64,000 nt of DNA, taken from positions 51,856,613 to 51,920,612 of the forward strand of contig JAWZYU010000024.1 in assembly GCA_038380435.1 (NCBI GenBank). Direction: 5' to 3'. Positions 20,321 to 31,925 of this stretch are shown in pieces; the first letter of the stretch is position 1; every line of letters begins with the position of its first letter. A model generated the notes under the pieces. The model made no database searches and was not told the DNA's origin. It saw only the letters and a list, made by a program, of their open reading frames with translations. The position numbers and the translations under genes are program-made. Source of the DNA: Ryuthela nishihirai (taxonomy: Eukaryota > Arthropoda > Arachnida > Araneae > Heptathelidae).

Positions 20321-23300
20321 AACAGAATCCTAGAAGAGAAACAGAAACAGAATCCTACAAGAGAGACAGAAAACAGAATCCTAGAAGAGAGACAGAAAAC
20401 AGAATCCTAGAAGAGAGGCAGAAAATAGAATCCTAGAACAGAGAGAGAAAACAGAATCCTAGAAGAGAGACAGAAAACAGAATCCTAGAAGAGAGACATA
20501 AAACAGAATCCCAGAAGAGAGACAGAAAACAGAATCCTAGAAGAGAGGCAGAAAACAGAATCCTAGAAGAGAGACAGGAAACAGAATCCTTGAAGAGAGA
20601 CAGAAAACAGAATCCTAGAAGAGAGACAGAAAACAGAATCCTAGAAGAGAGGCAGAAAACAGAATCCTAGAACAGAGAGAGAAAACAGAATCCTAGAAGA
20701 GAGACATAAAACAGAATCCAAGAAGAGAGACAGAAAACAGAATCCTAGAAGAGAGGCAGAAAACAGAATCCTACAAGAGAGACAGAAAACAGAATCCTAG
20801 AAGAGAGACAGAAAACAGAATCCTAGAACAGAGACAGAAAACAGAATCCTAGAAGAGAGACATAAAACAGAATCCTAGAAGAGAGACAGAAAACAGAATC
20901 CTAGAAGAGAGGCAGAAAACAGAATCCTAGAAGAGAGACAGAAAACAATCCTAGAAGAGAGGCAGAAAACAGAATCCTACAAGAGAGACAGAAAACAGAA
21001 TCCTAGAAGAGAGGCAGAAAACAGAATCCTAGAACAGAGAGAGAAAACAGAATCCTAGAAGAGAGACAGAAAACAGAATCCTAGAAGAGAGACATAAAAC
21101 AGAATCCTAGAAGAGAGACAGAAAACAGAATCCTAGAAGAGAGGCAGAAAACAGAATCCTACAAGAGAGACAGAAAACAGAATCCTAGAAGAGAGGCAGA
21201 AAACAGAATCCTAGAACAGAGAGAGAAAACAGAATCCTAGAAGAGAGACAGAAAACAGAATCCTAGAAGAGAGGCAGAAAACAGAATCCTAGAAGAGAGG
21301 CAGAAAACAGAATCCTAGAAGAGAGACATAAAACAGAATCCTAGAAGAGAGACAGAAAACAGAATCCTAGAAGAGAGACATAAAACAGAATCCTAGAAGA
21401 GAGGCAGAAAACAGAATCCTAGAAGAGAGACAGAAAACAGAATCCTAGAATAGAGGCAGAAAACAGAATCCTAGAAGAGAGACAGAAAACAGAATCCTAG
21501 AAGAGAGACAGAAAACAGAATCCTAGAAGAGAGGCAGAAAACAGAATCCTAGAAGAGAGACAGAAAACAGAATCCTAGAAGAGAGGCAGAAAACAGAATC
21601 CTAGAAGAGAGACAGAAAACAGAAGCCTAGAAGAGAGACAGAAAACAGAATCCTAGAAGAGAGGCAGAAAACAGAATCCTAGAAGAGAGACAGAAAACAG
21701 AATCCTAGAAGACAGACAGAAAACAGAATCCTAGAAGAGAGGCAGAAAACAGAATCCTAGAAGAGAGGCAGAAAACAGAATCCTAGAAGAGAGAGATAAA
21801 ACAGAATCCTAGAAGAGAGACAGAAAACAGAATCCTAGAAGAGAGGCAGAAAACAGAATCGTAGAAGAGAGACATAAAACAGAATCCTAGAAGAGAGACA
21901 GAAAACAGAATCCTAGAAGAGAGGCAGAAAACAGAATCCTAGAAGAGAGACAGAAAACAGAATCCTAGAAGAGAGGCAGAAAACAGAATCCTAGAAGAGA
22001 GACAGAAAACAGAATCCTAGAAGAGAGGCAGAAAACAGAATCCTAGAAGAGAGACAGAAAACAGAATCCTAGAAGAGAGACATAAAACAGAATCCTAGAA
22101 GAGAGACAGAAAACAGAATCCTAGAAGAGAGACATAAAACAGAATCCTAGAAGAGAGACAGAAAACAGAATCCTAGAAGAGAGACATAAAACAGAATCCT
22201 AGAAGAGAGACAGAAAACAGAATCCTAGAAGAGAGGCAGAAAACAGAATCCTAGAAGAGAGACAGAAAACAGAATCCTAGAAGAGAGGCAGAAAACAGAA
22301 TCCTAGAAGAGAGACATAAAACAGAATCCTAGAAGAGAGGCAGAAAACAGAATCCTAGAAGAGAGGCAGAAAACAGAATCCTAGAAGAGAGACAGAAAAC
22401 AGAATCCTAGAAGAGAGACAGAAAACAGACTCCTAGAAGAGAGACAGAAAACAGAATCCTAGAAGAGAGACAGAAAACAGACTCCTAGAAGAGAGACAGA
22501 AAACAGAATCCTTGAAGAGAGGCAGAAAACAGAATCCTAGAAGAGAGGCAGAAAACAGAATCCTAGAAGAGAGACATAAAACAGAATCCTAGAAGAGAGA
22601 CATAAAACAGAATCCTAGAAGAGAGACATAAAACAGAATCCTAGAAGAGAGACAGAAAACAGACTCCTAGAAGAGAGACAGAAAACAGAATCCTTGAAGA
22701 GAGGCAGAAAACAGAATCCTAGAACAGAGAGAGAAAACAGAATCCTAGAAGAGAGACAGAAAACAGAATCCTAGAAGAGAGACATAAAACAGAATCCTAG
22801 AAGAGAGGCAGAAAACCTAGAAGAGACAGAAAACAGAATCCTAGAAGAGAATCCTAGAAGAGAGACATAAAACAGAATCCTAGAAGAGAGATATAAAACA
22901 GAATCCTAGAAGAGAGGCAGAAAACAGAATCCTAGAAGAGAGACAGAAAACAGAATCCTAGAAGAGAGACATAAAACAGAATCCTAGAAGAGAGACATAA
23001 AACAGAATCCTAGAAGAGAGACATAAAACAGAATCCTAGAAGAGAGGCAGATATCAGAATCGTAGAAGAGAGGCAGAAAACAGAATCCTAGAAGAGAGGC
23101 AGAAAACGCAATCCTAGAAGAGAGACATAAAACAGAATCCTAGAAGAGAGACAGAAAACAGAATCCTAGAAGAGAGACAGAAAACAGAATCCTTGAAGAG
23201 AGGCAGAAAACAGAATCCTAGAAGAGATGCAGAAAACGGAATCCTAGAAGAGAGACATAAAACAGAATCCTAGAAGAGAGACAGAAAACAGAATCCTAGA

Positions 23301-23695
23301 AGAGAGGCAGAAAACAGAATCCTAGAAGAGAGACATAAAACAGAATCCTGGAAGAGAGACATAAAACGGAATCCTAGAAGAGAGACAGAAAACAGAATCC
23401 TAGAAGAGAGGCAGAAAACAGAATCCTAGAAGAGAGACATAAAACAGAATTCTAGAAGAGAGACAGAAAACAGAATCCTAGAAGAGAGACAGAAAACAGA
23501 ATCCTAGAAGAGAGACAGAAAACAGAATCCTAGAAGAGTGACAGAAAACAGAATCCTAGAAGAGAGAGAGAAAACAGAATCCTAGAAGAGAGACAGAAAA
23601 CAGACTCCTAGAAGAGAGGCAGAAAACAGAATCCTAGAAGAGAGGCAGAAAACAGAATCCTAGAAGAGAGACAGAAAACAGAATCCTAGAAAAAG
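20321..23695. repeat. 26-bp satellite, about 130 units
   Basis: Unit acagaatcctagaag plus agagacagaaa, with diagnostic variants gaggcag, gagacat and gaacagagagag scattered in changing order. Few indels, apart from a disturbed patch at 22810-22860. Units carry tag in one frame and 26 is not a multiple of three, so nothing is coded. Spacers are absent, which excludes CRISPR. Confidence 0.97.
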
Positions 23696-24768
23696 TTTCG
23701 ATTTAAAACATAGAAGAGTGATAAAATCCGTTGGGATTCTTTTCTTTAAGTACAAAAGGAGAAACATTATCTTCTACGATTTCTTCCTTAGAGAGAAAAA
23801 CAGAAAAGAGTTTTATCTTAATCCTCTAAGAAGATAAAGATTGTATATTTTAAACAAAATTTAATTGGAAGGTAAGAAAATGTTTCATCACTCTCTCTCC
23901 TTGGAAGGAAGAAACAAAATCAAAATCTTATATTATTCGTCATAAAACAGAGAGAAAGGAAAATCATGCATCTTATTGTTTCTTGAATAGCTTCCTACCA
24001 TAGAGAAAATTCCACGAAATAAATCCAGTAATCTTTAATTTTTTCAAAAGAGAAGAAAATTCTTGTTTCACTCTCTCCTTGGAAGGAAAGAAGAGGAAAC
24101 AAAATCTTCCACCATTCAATTCATTTGAAGTAAAATAGAGAAACATTTTTTAAGGATAAACTTTTTCCGCTTTTTCATTTTTGTCCTTCCATGATTTCTT
24201 CCTTAGAGGAAATGACAAACAATTTGTTGTGTATGTTTACAGTACTTGAAAAAAGAGGAAACAAAAATCTTTCGTTATTTTCTTCTTCAAAGGAAAAAGA
24301 AGAAGCAACCTTTCCCACCATTCGTTCCAACAAGCTTGAAAGAGAAATAAAAGTTGCATTCTTCGCTTAATGGAAAAAGACTGACAAAATCTGGAATTTC
24401 TTCCTTGAAATTGACGAGAAGCAACAACCCCCCCCCCCATTCCCCCGTTTTTTTCATAGGAGCAAAGAAAGATAAATAAAGCATTTTAGCTTTATTGCTT
24501 TAGAAAGAATGGAAAAGGTATCTTATTTCATCCTCACTTTAAAACTTTTAACGGAAAATCACAATTTTCCACCATTTGTTCGAACGAGGGAGAGAGAGAA
24601 AAAGCATATTTTGCATTTTTCTTATATCTTGAAAAGAAAAACAGAGTCATTTTGCCACTTTTTCTTTCGGATAAAGAATGAGAAAAAAACTTAGACGATT
24701 TTTTTTTCTTAGTCGAAAGGATTGATGTGTCTTCTAATTTTTTTTTCGGAGCAGACAATTAAATCTCC
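23696..24768. repeat. Decayed ~285-bp satellite, middle part
   Basis: The same landmarks as on the left (ttctctccttggaagga, ccattcgttccaa at about 24310, cagagtcattttgcc). Includes a C-run at about 24428-24440. Confidence 0.55.
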
Positions 24769-25140
24769 TGGCTTCTCTTCTCGGATTAAACAACCGAATC
24801 TCCAGGCTTCTCTTCTCGGAGTAGACAACCGAATCTCCTGGTTCTTCTTTTCGGAGCAGACAACCGAATCTCTTGGCTTCTCTTCTCGGAGTAGGCAACC
24901 GAATTTCCTGGTTTCTCTTCTCGGAGTAGACAACCGAATCTCCTGTTCCTCTTCTCGGAGCAGACAACCGAATCTGCTAGCTTTTCTTCTCGGAGTAGAC
25001 AATCGAATCTCCTGGCTTCTCTTCTCGGAGTAGACAACCGAATCTCCTGGTTCCTCTTCTCGGAGTAGACAACGGAATCTCCTAGCTTCTCTTCTCGGAA
25101 TAGACAACCGAATCTCTTGGCTTCTCTTCTCGGAGTACAC
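24769..25140. repeat. 33-bp minisatellite, about 11 units
   Basis: Unit about cttctcttctcggagtagac plus aaccgaatctcctgg. Because the period is divisible by three, both strands stay open for over 100 codons, giving repetitive Arg/Glu-rich or Ser-rich translations that I regard as spurious. Confidence 0.93.
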
Positions 25141-26470
25141 TCAAAGAATCACAACCATGTACCATTTCTTCCTCAAAGGGAAGGACGTAATACAAAGCGT
25201 GATATCCTAACTTTCTTTGAAAGAGGAAGGAAATAAAATCATCTGTCAATCTAATTTTGGAAGGAAAAAAAATAGAAAACTATTGTTCATAATTCATTCC
25301 AATGAACAAAAGACCGAAAACCTTTTTTTTTTCGCTTGTAAATGGAAGGACACTTGCGAAGTCTTCTGGTTTTCTCTCTTTGAATTAGAAGCAAACCTTT
25401 CTGCGATTCCTTCTTAGAAGAAAGGACAGAAACCAAACCAATTCTTGTTTTTCGTCTTTTCTTATAAAGAGAGAAAAAAAATCTTCCTTCGTTTATTCTT
25501 TTTGAATAAGAAGAAAAAAAAAACACGATTTCCCCCTATTCGTTCCACTGAGTGAGTTTCGGTAATAAAATCTTACATTTTATTTGAGGAAGAAGGAGAC
25601 TTCTCGTCTTCTGTCATTCTCTCGTAAAATTACAAACAGAGAAACAAAACCATCTGGGATTTTTTCTTCGAAGGAAGAATAAAAAACAAATTATTATATT
25701 TTTACTTTCTTAGAAGAAAATGAAACAAATTCATGCATTTTTGCTTTCTTAGAAAAAGGTAAAAAATTCTGCTTTAATTTTCTTTTTGATAATTGGAGCG
25801 AAAATCAATGTTTTTCATCATTCGTTCCAATAAGCGAGAGACAGAAAATAAAATCTTTTTTTTTTTAGAAATGCGGAGACTGACAAAGTTTTCTAGTTTC
25901 CTCTCTTTGAAGTACAAGTAACCCTTCTACGATTTCTTCTTAGAAGAAAAAACAAAAGCGAATTATGTTATTTTCGTCTCTTCTTATAAAGGGAGAAAAA
26001 AATAATTTCTTCGTCATTTTCTGTTTGGAAGAAAGAGTTAGAAACAAAATTTTCTACCATTCGTCCCATAAAACGAAATTATTAAGGGTTGTATTACAAA
26101 TGTAAATTTTTGATATATCAGAATATATTATATATTAAAAATGTAAATTTTTGGATATTCAGAAATAAAATCTTGCATGCTTTTAAGAAGAAGGAGACTG
26201 CCCAAAACTTATAGCATTCCTTCTCTCTTTGAATGAGGTTAATGAACCCTTCCATGATTTCTTCATAAAAGAAAGGACAAAGAATTATTTACTATCTTAA
26301 AATGGAAAAACAAATCATATATTAGTACATAATTTTTTAGAAAGTTAACAAAGTTTTCTGTCATTTTTCTCTTCGGAAAGAGGTGGGAAAAGCAAGATTT
26401 GTCACCATTCATTTCAATGCGCGAAAGACAGAAAACAAAATCTTTCATTTTTTCCCCTTTTTAGAAGGGA
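25141..26470. repeat. Decayed ~285-bp satellite, right part
   Basis: ttcgttcca-type boxes at about 25530, 25825, 26062 and 26410, each followed by gagagacagaaaacaaaatc-like text. The 26082-26150 interval holds an AT-rich insertion. Confidence 0.6.
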
Positions 26471-27050
26471 TTGGATTGTTTTACCTCTGAGCGGCACTTT
26501 TTTGCATACCATGGGCTAAACGGCCAGGCTAAAGGTTGGGGGAGGGGACCCACTGGAACAGCTGTTGGGAGACAGATGGTAGCCTCCCGTCAAGGCCATC
26601 CAGCGTGTTCTTTAACGTGCACAGGGTATGGCTCTCTCCTGCATACGGGGCCACGGCTTAACGTCCCATCCGACGGACGGCGGCCTTTTCAAGCCCATCG
26701 GTGTCCCCTACTGACCGTGGGCAGGGCGGGGAAATTTTGCGGAGATAAATCTCAACGCTGACCCAGCTGGGACTCGAACGTGGGAACTACAGATTACGAG
26801 CCTGGCGCGCTACCGACTGAGCCACCCCGCCCCATTTTTTAGAAGGGAAGAGACTGGCAAAGTCTTCTGGCATTCGAATGACAGGAGGATTTCCGAGGAC
26901 ATTTCCGTCTTTAAAGAATTAAATTTTCATTTTATATCAACAAATGGTTTACTTAACGAAATAAAGCAGAATGTTTTCCCACAAATGTTACGACCATTGA
27001 GAAAATTTGTTCAGCCCTCCAAAAATTTATATTTTTAATACAACCCTTAA
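26082..27050. repeat. TTAA-flanked inverted repeat pair
   Basis: ttaagggttgtatta (26082-26096) continues as aaatgtaaatttttg. Its inverse aatacaacccttaa ends at 27050. Arms are about 30 bp with a few mismatches and lie ~970 bp apart, with satellite DNA and a SINE-A between. This could be a TTAA-targeting element or two remnants of one. Confidence 0.45.
26471..26835 (-). mobile_element. SINE-A, internally deleted
   Basis: TSD tttttagaaggga at 26458-26470 and 26836-26848. About 20 bp are missing between the ggccaggct and aaaggttggggg boxes. Confidence 0.92.
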
Positions 27051-27111
27051 TATTGAAGATAGAAGCGATTTACTGATACTGCATTAATTGTAACTTAAGT
27101 TGTGTTAGGTA

Positions 27112-27585
27112 TGAGGGGAACGTTTTGCAGCAAACGGGCTTAATAGCCAGGTCACAGGGACCCCAATAGCTCAGAGAAGGTTAGAAAAAGGGATCCGTTG
27201 ACAGCTGTTAGGAGATCTCTCGTCGCTGATGGAAGCCTCTCGTCGCTGATGGAAGCCTATCGTCGCCGATGGAAGCCTATCGTTGCTGATGGAAGCCCCT
27301 CGTCGCTGATGGAAGCCTCTCGTTGCTGGTGGAAACCATTCGTCGCTGATGGAAGCCTCTCGTCAAGGTCCTCCAGGGGATGTTCAACGTTCACAGGGTA
27401 TGGCTCTCCTGCACACGGAGCATGACTTAACAACCCATGCGACGGACGGTGACCTTCGGTGTCCCATTTCTCACTGAGTGGTAGGGTGGGGTTTAGCGGA
27501 GATAAATAACAACGCTGGCACAATTGGGACTGAAACCTCGGAACTGCAGATTACGAACCTGATGCGCTACCAACTGAGACAATTT
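27112..27585 (-). mobile_element. Diverged SINE-A with internal 20-bp expansion
   Basis: Shows aataccagg-type body, aggtcacagggaccccaata, a B-box relic (gggactgaaacctcggaact) and gatgcgctaccaactgag. Between the body boxes the ggaagcctctcgtc segment is tandemly multiplied. Confidence 0.78.
27217..27365. repeat. 20-bp minisatellite, seven units
   Basis: Unit ctctcgtcgctgatggaagc. It corresponds to the SINE-A gatggtagcctcccgtcaagg segment, so it grew in place inside the element. Confidence 0.92.
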
Positions 27586-27930
27586 CTAACTCATTTGTAA
27601 CTTAGATAAGACGAATGATACTGAGAACACTTAATCGTTTTATTAATTTTTTGTTGAATTACACTTAATAGCTTTCTTTTGGTGACCAAATTGAAGACAA
27701 TATCGATACTTTATATCCGATTTCGACCACATTAATAAAATTTACTTCAAATAGTGCTTTTATTATAATTCTTAACAAAGAACGCTGAAAGGAAAACTCT
27801 TTTAAATCGAAGAGATGAAATTGTTAAATGCTTTTGCTTCCCGAAATGTTTTTGTTGTCTCCTCTGGAGTGGGGGGGGGGGCAGATCCGAATTTGCGAGA
27901 CGATGTCAATTTTATTTGTGAATTTTGAAA
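27586..27930. other. Unique AT-rich sequence
   Basis: No gene; a G-run at about 27868-27880. Confidence 0.4.
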
Positions 27931-28400
27931 CCTAAAAATTTATGAATTTTCAAAATCTAAGTACTTATAAATCAAAATTTTGAGTACTTACAAATAGAAA
28001 TCCAAGTACTTCGAAATCAAAATCTTAAGAGTGTTTATGAACTGGAAACTAAATACTTATAAGTCAGAATCTTAATTTTTTTTTAAATCGAAATTTAAGT
28101 GCTCATATATCCAAATTTTAAGTATTTTTGAATCGAACTGTAAATAAAATAAATATTCCTTCAAGCAGCTGCTTGCCACAGAGGTCTGAAAGGAGCCTCT
28201 CAGTTTATACACAATAATAGAAGTTCTGTGAGAATGGCACGACCTCAGAAGAAAGACAACGCAAGCATCTATGCCTTACCCGGGCTCGAACCCAGGTTCC
28301 TTTAATCAGTAACCAAACACGCTAACCACTTGGCCAGGGACAGCTGAATCGAACACTAAGTACTTCGAAATCAAACACTTTAGTGTTTATGAAACGAAAT
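27930..28400. repeat. Degenerate AT-rich 23-bp repeats, interrupted by SINE-B
   Basis: Repeats of aagtacttataaatcaaaat type, related to the array at 29530-30590, lie either side of the SINE-B at 28158-28345. Confidence 0.65.
28158..28345 (-). mobile_element. SINE-B (tRNA-Leu/Ser-like head)
   Basis: SINE-B on its own strand: head gccgagtggttaacacgctt with B box gggttcgagcccc, body with ctgtcagacctctgtggcaa, end gcagctgcttgaggg. Here it is reversed: ttcaagcagctgcttgccac at the left, cgggctcgaacccagg at about 28281, cacttggcc at the right. Confidence 0.88.
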
Positions 28401-28818
28401 TTAAACACGCCCTGTCTCCGATTAACACGATAGATGTGTTCTTTAAAAACTTCGTATAAAGGGACATTGTATTAGTCGGATACGAATTTCTCATAAAAAA
28501 TAATCTAAATAGTGGGGACTGATTTGCAGAATGGGATTAACTTCATTGATACTGTTTTAATTTTATTCCTTTTTTATGACCATACTTTTGCTAATTTTTT
28601 GTGTTTTTTTTATATTTAAGTATATTTCATACATGTAACTCATTTTTATAGAAATGAAGGAATAATAATAAAGATAGAAGCAAAACACGTCTTAACATGT
28701 TTGCTTTAATGCAGAAATGATTGTCGAGTAATGAAGATTGAAAATTATAAATTAACAGTTTTAAAAAACACCGTGAAATAATGAAGACGACTTAAGTGTG
28801 TGTTTACAAGCATTTATG
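28401..28818. other. Unique AT-rich sequence
   Basis: No gene or repeat recognised. Confidence 0.4.
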
Positions 28819-28829
28819 CTCTACACGTG

Positions 28830-29202
28830 GAGGTAGGGGGGAGCTCAGTCGGTAGCACTCCAGACTCGTAATCATTAGATCCCAGGTTCAGTACCACTTG
28901 GGCTGGCGTTGAGATTTTTCTCCGCAAACCCCATCACCACCACCCCGCCCACGCTCAGTAGGGGACACCGATGGGCTTGGAAAGGCCGCCGTCCATCGGA
29001 TGGGACGTTAAGCCGCGGCCCAGTGTGTATGATAAATAACATGACGGATGGCCTTGACGGAAGACTACCATCTGTCTCCCAACAGATGTCCAGTGGATCC
29101 CCTTCCCCCCAACTTTCTCTGAGCCCTCGGGATCATTGTGAACTGGCCATTTAGCCCATGGTGTTCAAAAATGTGCTGCTCAGAGATGAAACAACCAACC
29201 AA
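28830..29202 (+). mobile_element. SINE-A, full length, diverged
   Basis: TSD ctctacacgtg at 28819-28829 and 29203-29213. The cgttaaagaacac box is deleted. Confidence 0.92.
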
Positions 29203-29213
29203 CTCTACACGTG

Positions 29214-29525
29214 AAAAGTTATAATTTTTAATCAATCGAGATAAATTTGTGTATGCCTACATTGTCATCTGTCCGTAATAATTTATTGAAACTTCTATAT
29301 TTTCAAAAAATACATTCCATGTTGTAGTTGTTGAGGCACAACAATTTGTATAGGAGTATATGAAAAATCCTTTTGATAGCGCTGAAATTATAAACAAAGA
29401 GAGGTCAGAGGATGAGACAAGGAAAGAATAAAAAGATGTCTCCTTATATGGTAATTATAAGCAATCGTAGAGAAGTGGTTGAGAAAGCGTGTTCAACCGA
29501 AGATCAGTCGTGTTACTCGGGGACT
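29214..29525. other. Unique sequence
   Basis: No feature seen. Confidence 0.4.
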
Positions 29526-29529
29526 GTGT

Positions 29530-30590
29530 GTACTTCTAAATCTTAAGTATTTATGAATCGAAATCTTAAGTATAGTTGAATCGAAATCTTAAGTATTTAT
29601 GAATCGAAATCTTAAGTATTTATGAATCGAAATCTTAAGTATTTATGAATCGAAATCTTAAATATTTATGAATCGAAATCTTAAGTATTTATGAATCGAA
29701 ATCTAAGTATTTATGAATCGAAATCTTAAGTATTTATAAATCGAAATCTTAAGTATTTATCAATTTAAATCTAAGTATTTATGAAACGAAATCTTAAGTA
29801 TTTATGAATCGAAATCTTAAATATTTATGAATCGAAATCTAAGTATTTATGAATCGAAATCTTAAGTATTTATGAATCGAAATCTAAGTATTTGGAAATC
29901 AAAATATTAAGTATTTAGAAATCAAAATCTAAGTATTTAGAAATCAAAATCCTAAGTATTTATGAATTGAAGTCTTAAGTATATGTGAATCGAAATATAA
30001 GTACTTAGAAATCGAAATCTTAAGTATTTATAAATCGAATCTAACTATTTGGAAATCAAAATATTAAGTATTTAGAAATCAAAATCTAAGTATTTATAAA
30101 TCAAAATCCTAAGTATTTATGAATTGAAGTCTTAAGTATATGTGAATCGAAATATAAGTACTTAGAAATCGAAATCTTAAGTATTTATAAATCGAATCTA
30201 ACTATTTGGAAATCAAAATATTAAGTATTTAGAAATCAAAATCTAAGTATTTAGAAATAAAAATCCTAAGTATTTATGAATCGAAGTCTTAAGTATATGT
30301 GAATCGAAATATAATTACTTAGAAATCGAAATCTGAAGTATTTATGGATTGAAATCTAAGTACTTATAAATCTAAATGTTTTTGAATCGAAATCTAAAAT
30401 ATTTATGAATCGAAATTTAAATTATTCATTAATCGAAATCCAAACTATGAATAAAAATCTGAATATTTAGGATCGTAATATACAAAAAATGTTTTCAGTG
30501 ATTGAAATAAAAGAATTTATGGACCAAAATTAAAACTTTCTGGATCGAAATCAGTACAACATATACGAATCGAAATCTAAGTTTTACCGT
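29530..30590. repeat. AT-rich 23-24-bp minisatellite, about 45 units
   Basis: Unit taagtatttatgaatcgaaa plus tct. The left third is regular. The middle shows a repeated multi-unit block of about 136 bp (ctaactatttggaaatcaaa at 30041 and 30189 is its clearest mark). The right end decays gradually. Confidence 0.92.
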
Positions 30591-31565
30591 CTCAAGGCTT
30601 GATCAATTTACTTTTGGCATCACTTCTTTTTTCATGGTGTTAGATATTGCGCAGCATGGTGCCAAGGTTAGATCAGACATGTTAAGCACGAAATTCTCCG
30701 AAAAAAAGCAATTCATTTAAAAAATTAATTCCAACTCTGAAGTAGGAGTAAAGAGGCTGCCACTAACTCGAATAAAATGTCAAGGTGCTCAAAATTAAAA
30801 TTCTTGTTCCTCCTTTCCATTCTTTTCCAGTTTTTTCTTTCCTCTTGCTCTTTCTTACACTACTTCTAAGGTTCTTATGGACGTCTTAAATTCCAGAGTC
30901 TGATTGGCAAACTCGATGTCTTGCTGTTCTCTCCACCTCTTTGATAAACATCTCCCCGAACTCTCTCCTCCTTCACCTAATCACCACATTTTTCATCCGC
31001 CTCTTCCGGGCAGCAAACTTAAGAAGAGAAGAGGGAAGGGGGGAGAGAGAAGGGAAGGGGAGGGGACAGCAGAGAAGGCATCATTAAGGAGGGAAGTGCA
31101 TCAGAGCTGGAAATAAGACGAAAAGATCTTTATTGTTCACTGATCAGCCTCCCATCTTTTATGCTATTCCCTCCAGAAACAAGTGAGACGCCTGATGGCC
31201 AATGCGTACGGAGAATTTCCTCCATTAGATTTGGCTGTCAGTTTTGCCTACCTCTCCTTTTACTCGTGGAATTGGAAGTTGGCGGAGACTTTGCTTTTCA
31301 TTGAAGTCCTTTTGTTCACACAAATGGAAATCGAAAGAAGGATTAGAAAGAGGAAGAAATGGATGCAACTAAATGCTTCCAATTTAGGAGAATAGGTATA
31401 GTGTCAAAAGCACGTTATTTATGTGTATGCTATACATATGTGTATGGCTCCGATAGAATGAACCGGACTGAATTAGTAGGATTAGTCCTAACTTCAAAGG
31501 CTTAATCCTCGCTTTTGTTTGCTTGCCTTTTTCTTTTCTATTCGCTTATCATATTCCTTTGGATT
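30591..31565. other. Unique sequence, no gene recognised
   Basis: Two forward frames of 70 codons (30904-31116, 31183-31395) have no stop in unusually mixed sequence, but I recognise no domain, splice pattern or homologue. Purine-rich tract at about 31021-31090. Confidence 0.4.
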
Positions 31566-31605
31566 GAGTTGGGCTGTTTTACCTCTGAGCACATAATGGG
31601 CAAAT
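31566..31605 (-). mobile_element. SINE-A tail scrap
   Basis: gagttgggctgttttacctc followed by tgagcacataatgggcaaa. Only the tail remains. Confidence 0.55.
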
Positions 31606-31925
31606 CAGGGATCTGAATCTGACCGTCCACTCGCAATACACTCTATCATAATCATGATAACGAACTGAAATTTATCAGCCTGCCTCAGCTGAAAAGATCT
31701 CACGAGGGTATAGAGAACATAACCGCGTTCAGCTTAAAATTTAATATTAGAAGATATTTAGTATCAGAATTAGAAAGCCTTTAAGTACCAAAAGAACGAA
31801 ATAAGTAATTAAGTTTTGTTTATTATCGCTAAAAATGGAATACAACCTGCTATATATTGATTTGGCCCCTACATGATTTGAATTGGAAATCCTTGGTCTA
31901 CATCAGTGGTTCTATATCCTTTTGA
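31606..31925. other. Unique sequence
   Basis: No feature recognised. Confidence 0.4.

Noticed and set aside
20321..23695. CRISPR-like array
   Set aside because: Units are contiguous 26-bp repeats without unique spacers, in a eukaryotic repeat context.
24709..25140. 143-codon Arg/Glu-rich protein
   Set aside because: The frame stays open only because the 33-bp period is divisible by three; the other strand is open as well.
27202..27425. Coding repeat (ADGSLSSLMEAYRRRW type)
   Set aside because: The 20-bp units are not a multiple of three, and the frame is embedded in a recognisable SINE.
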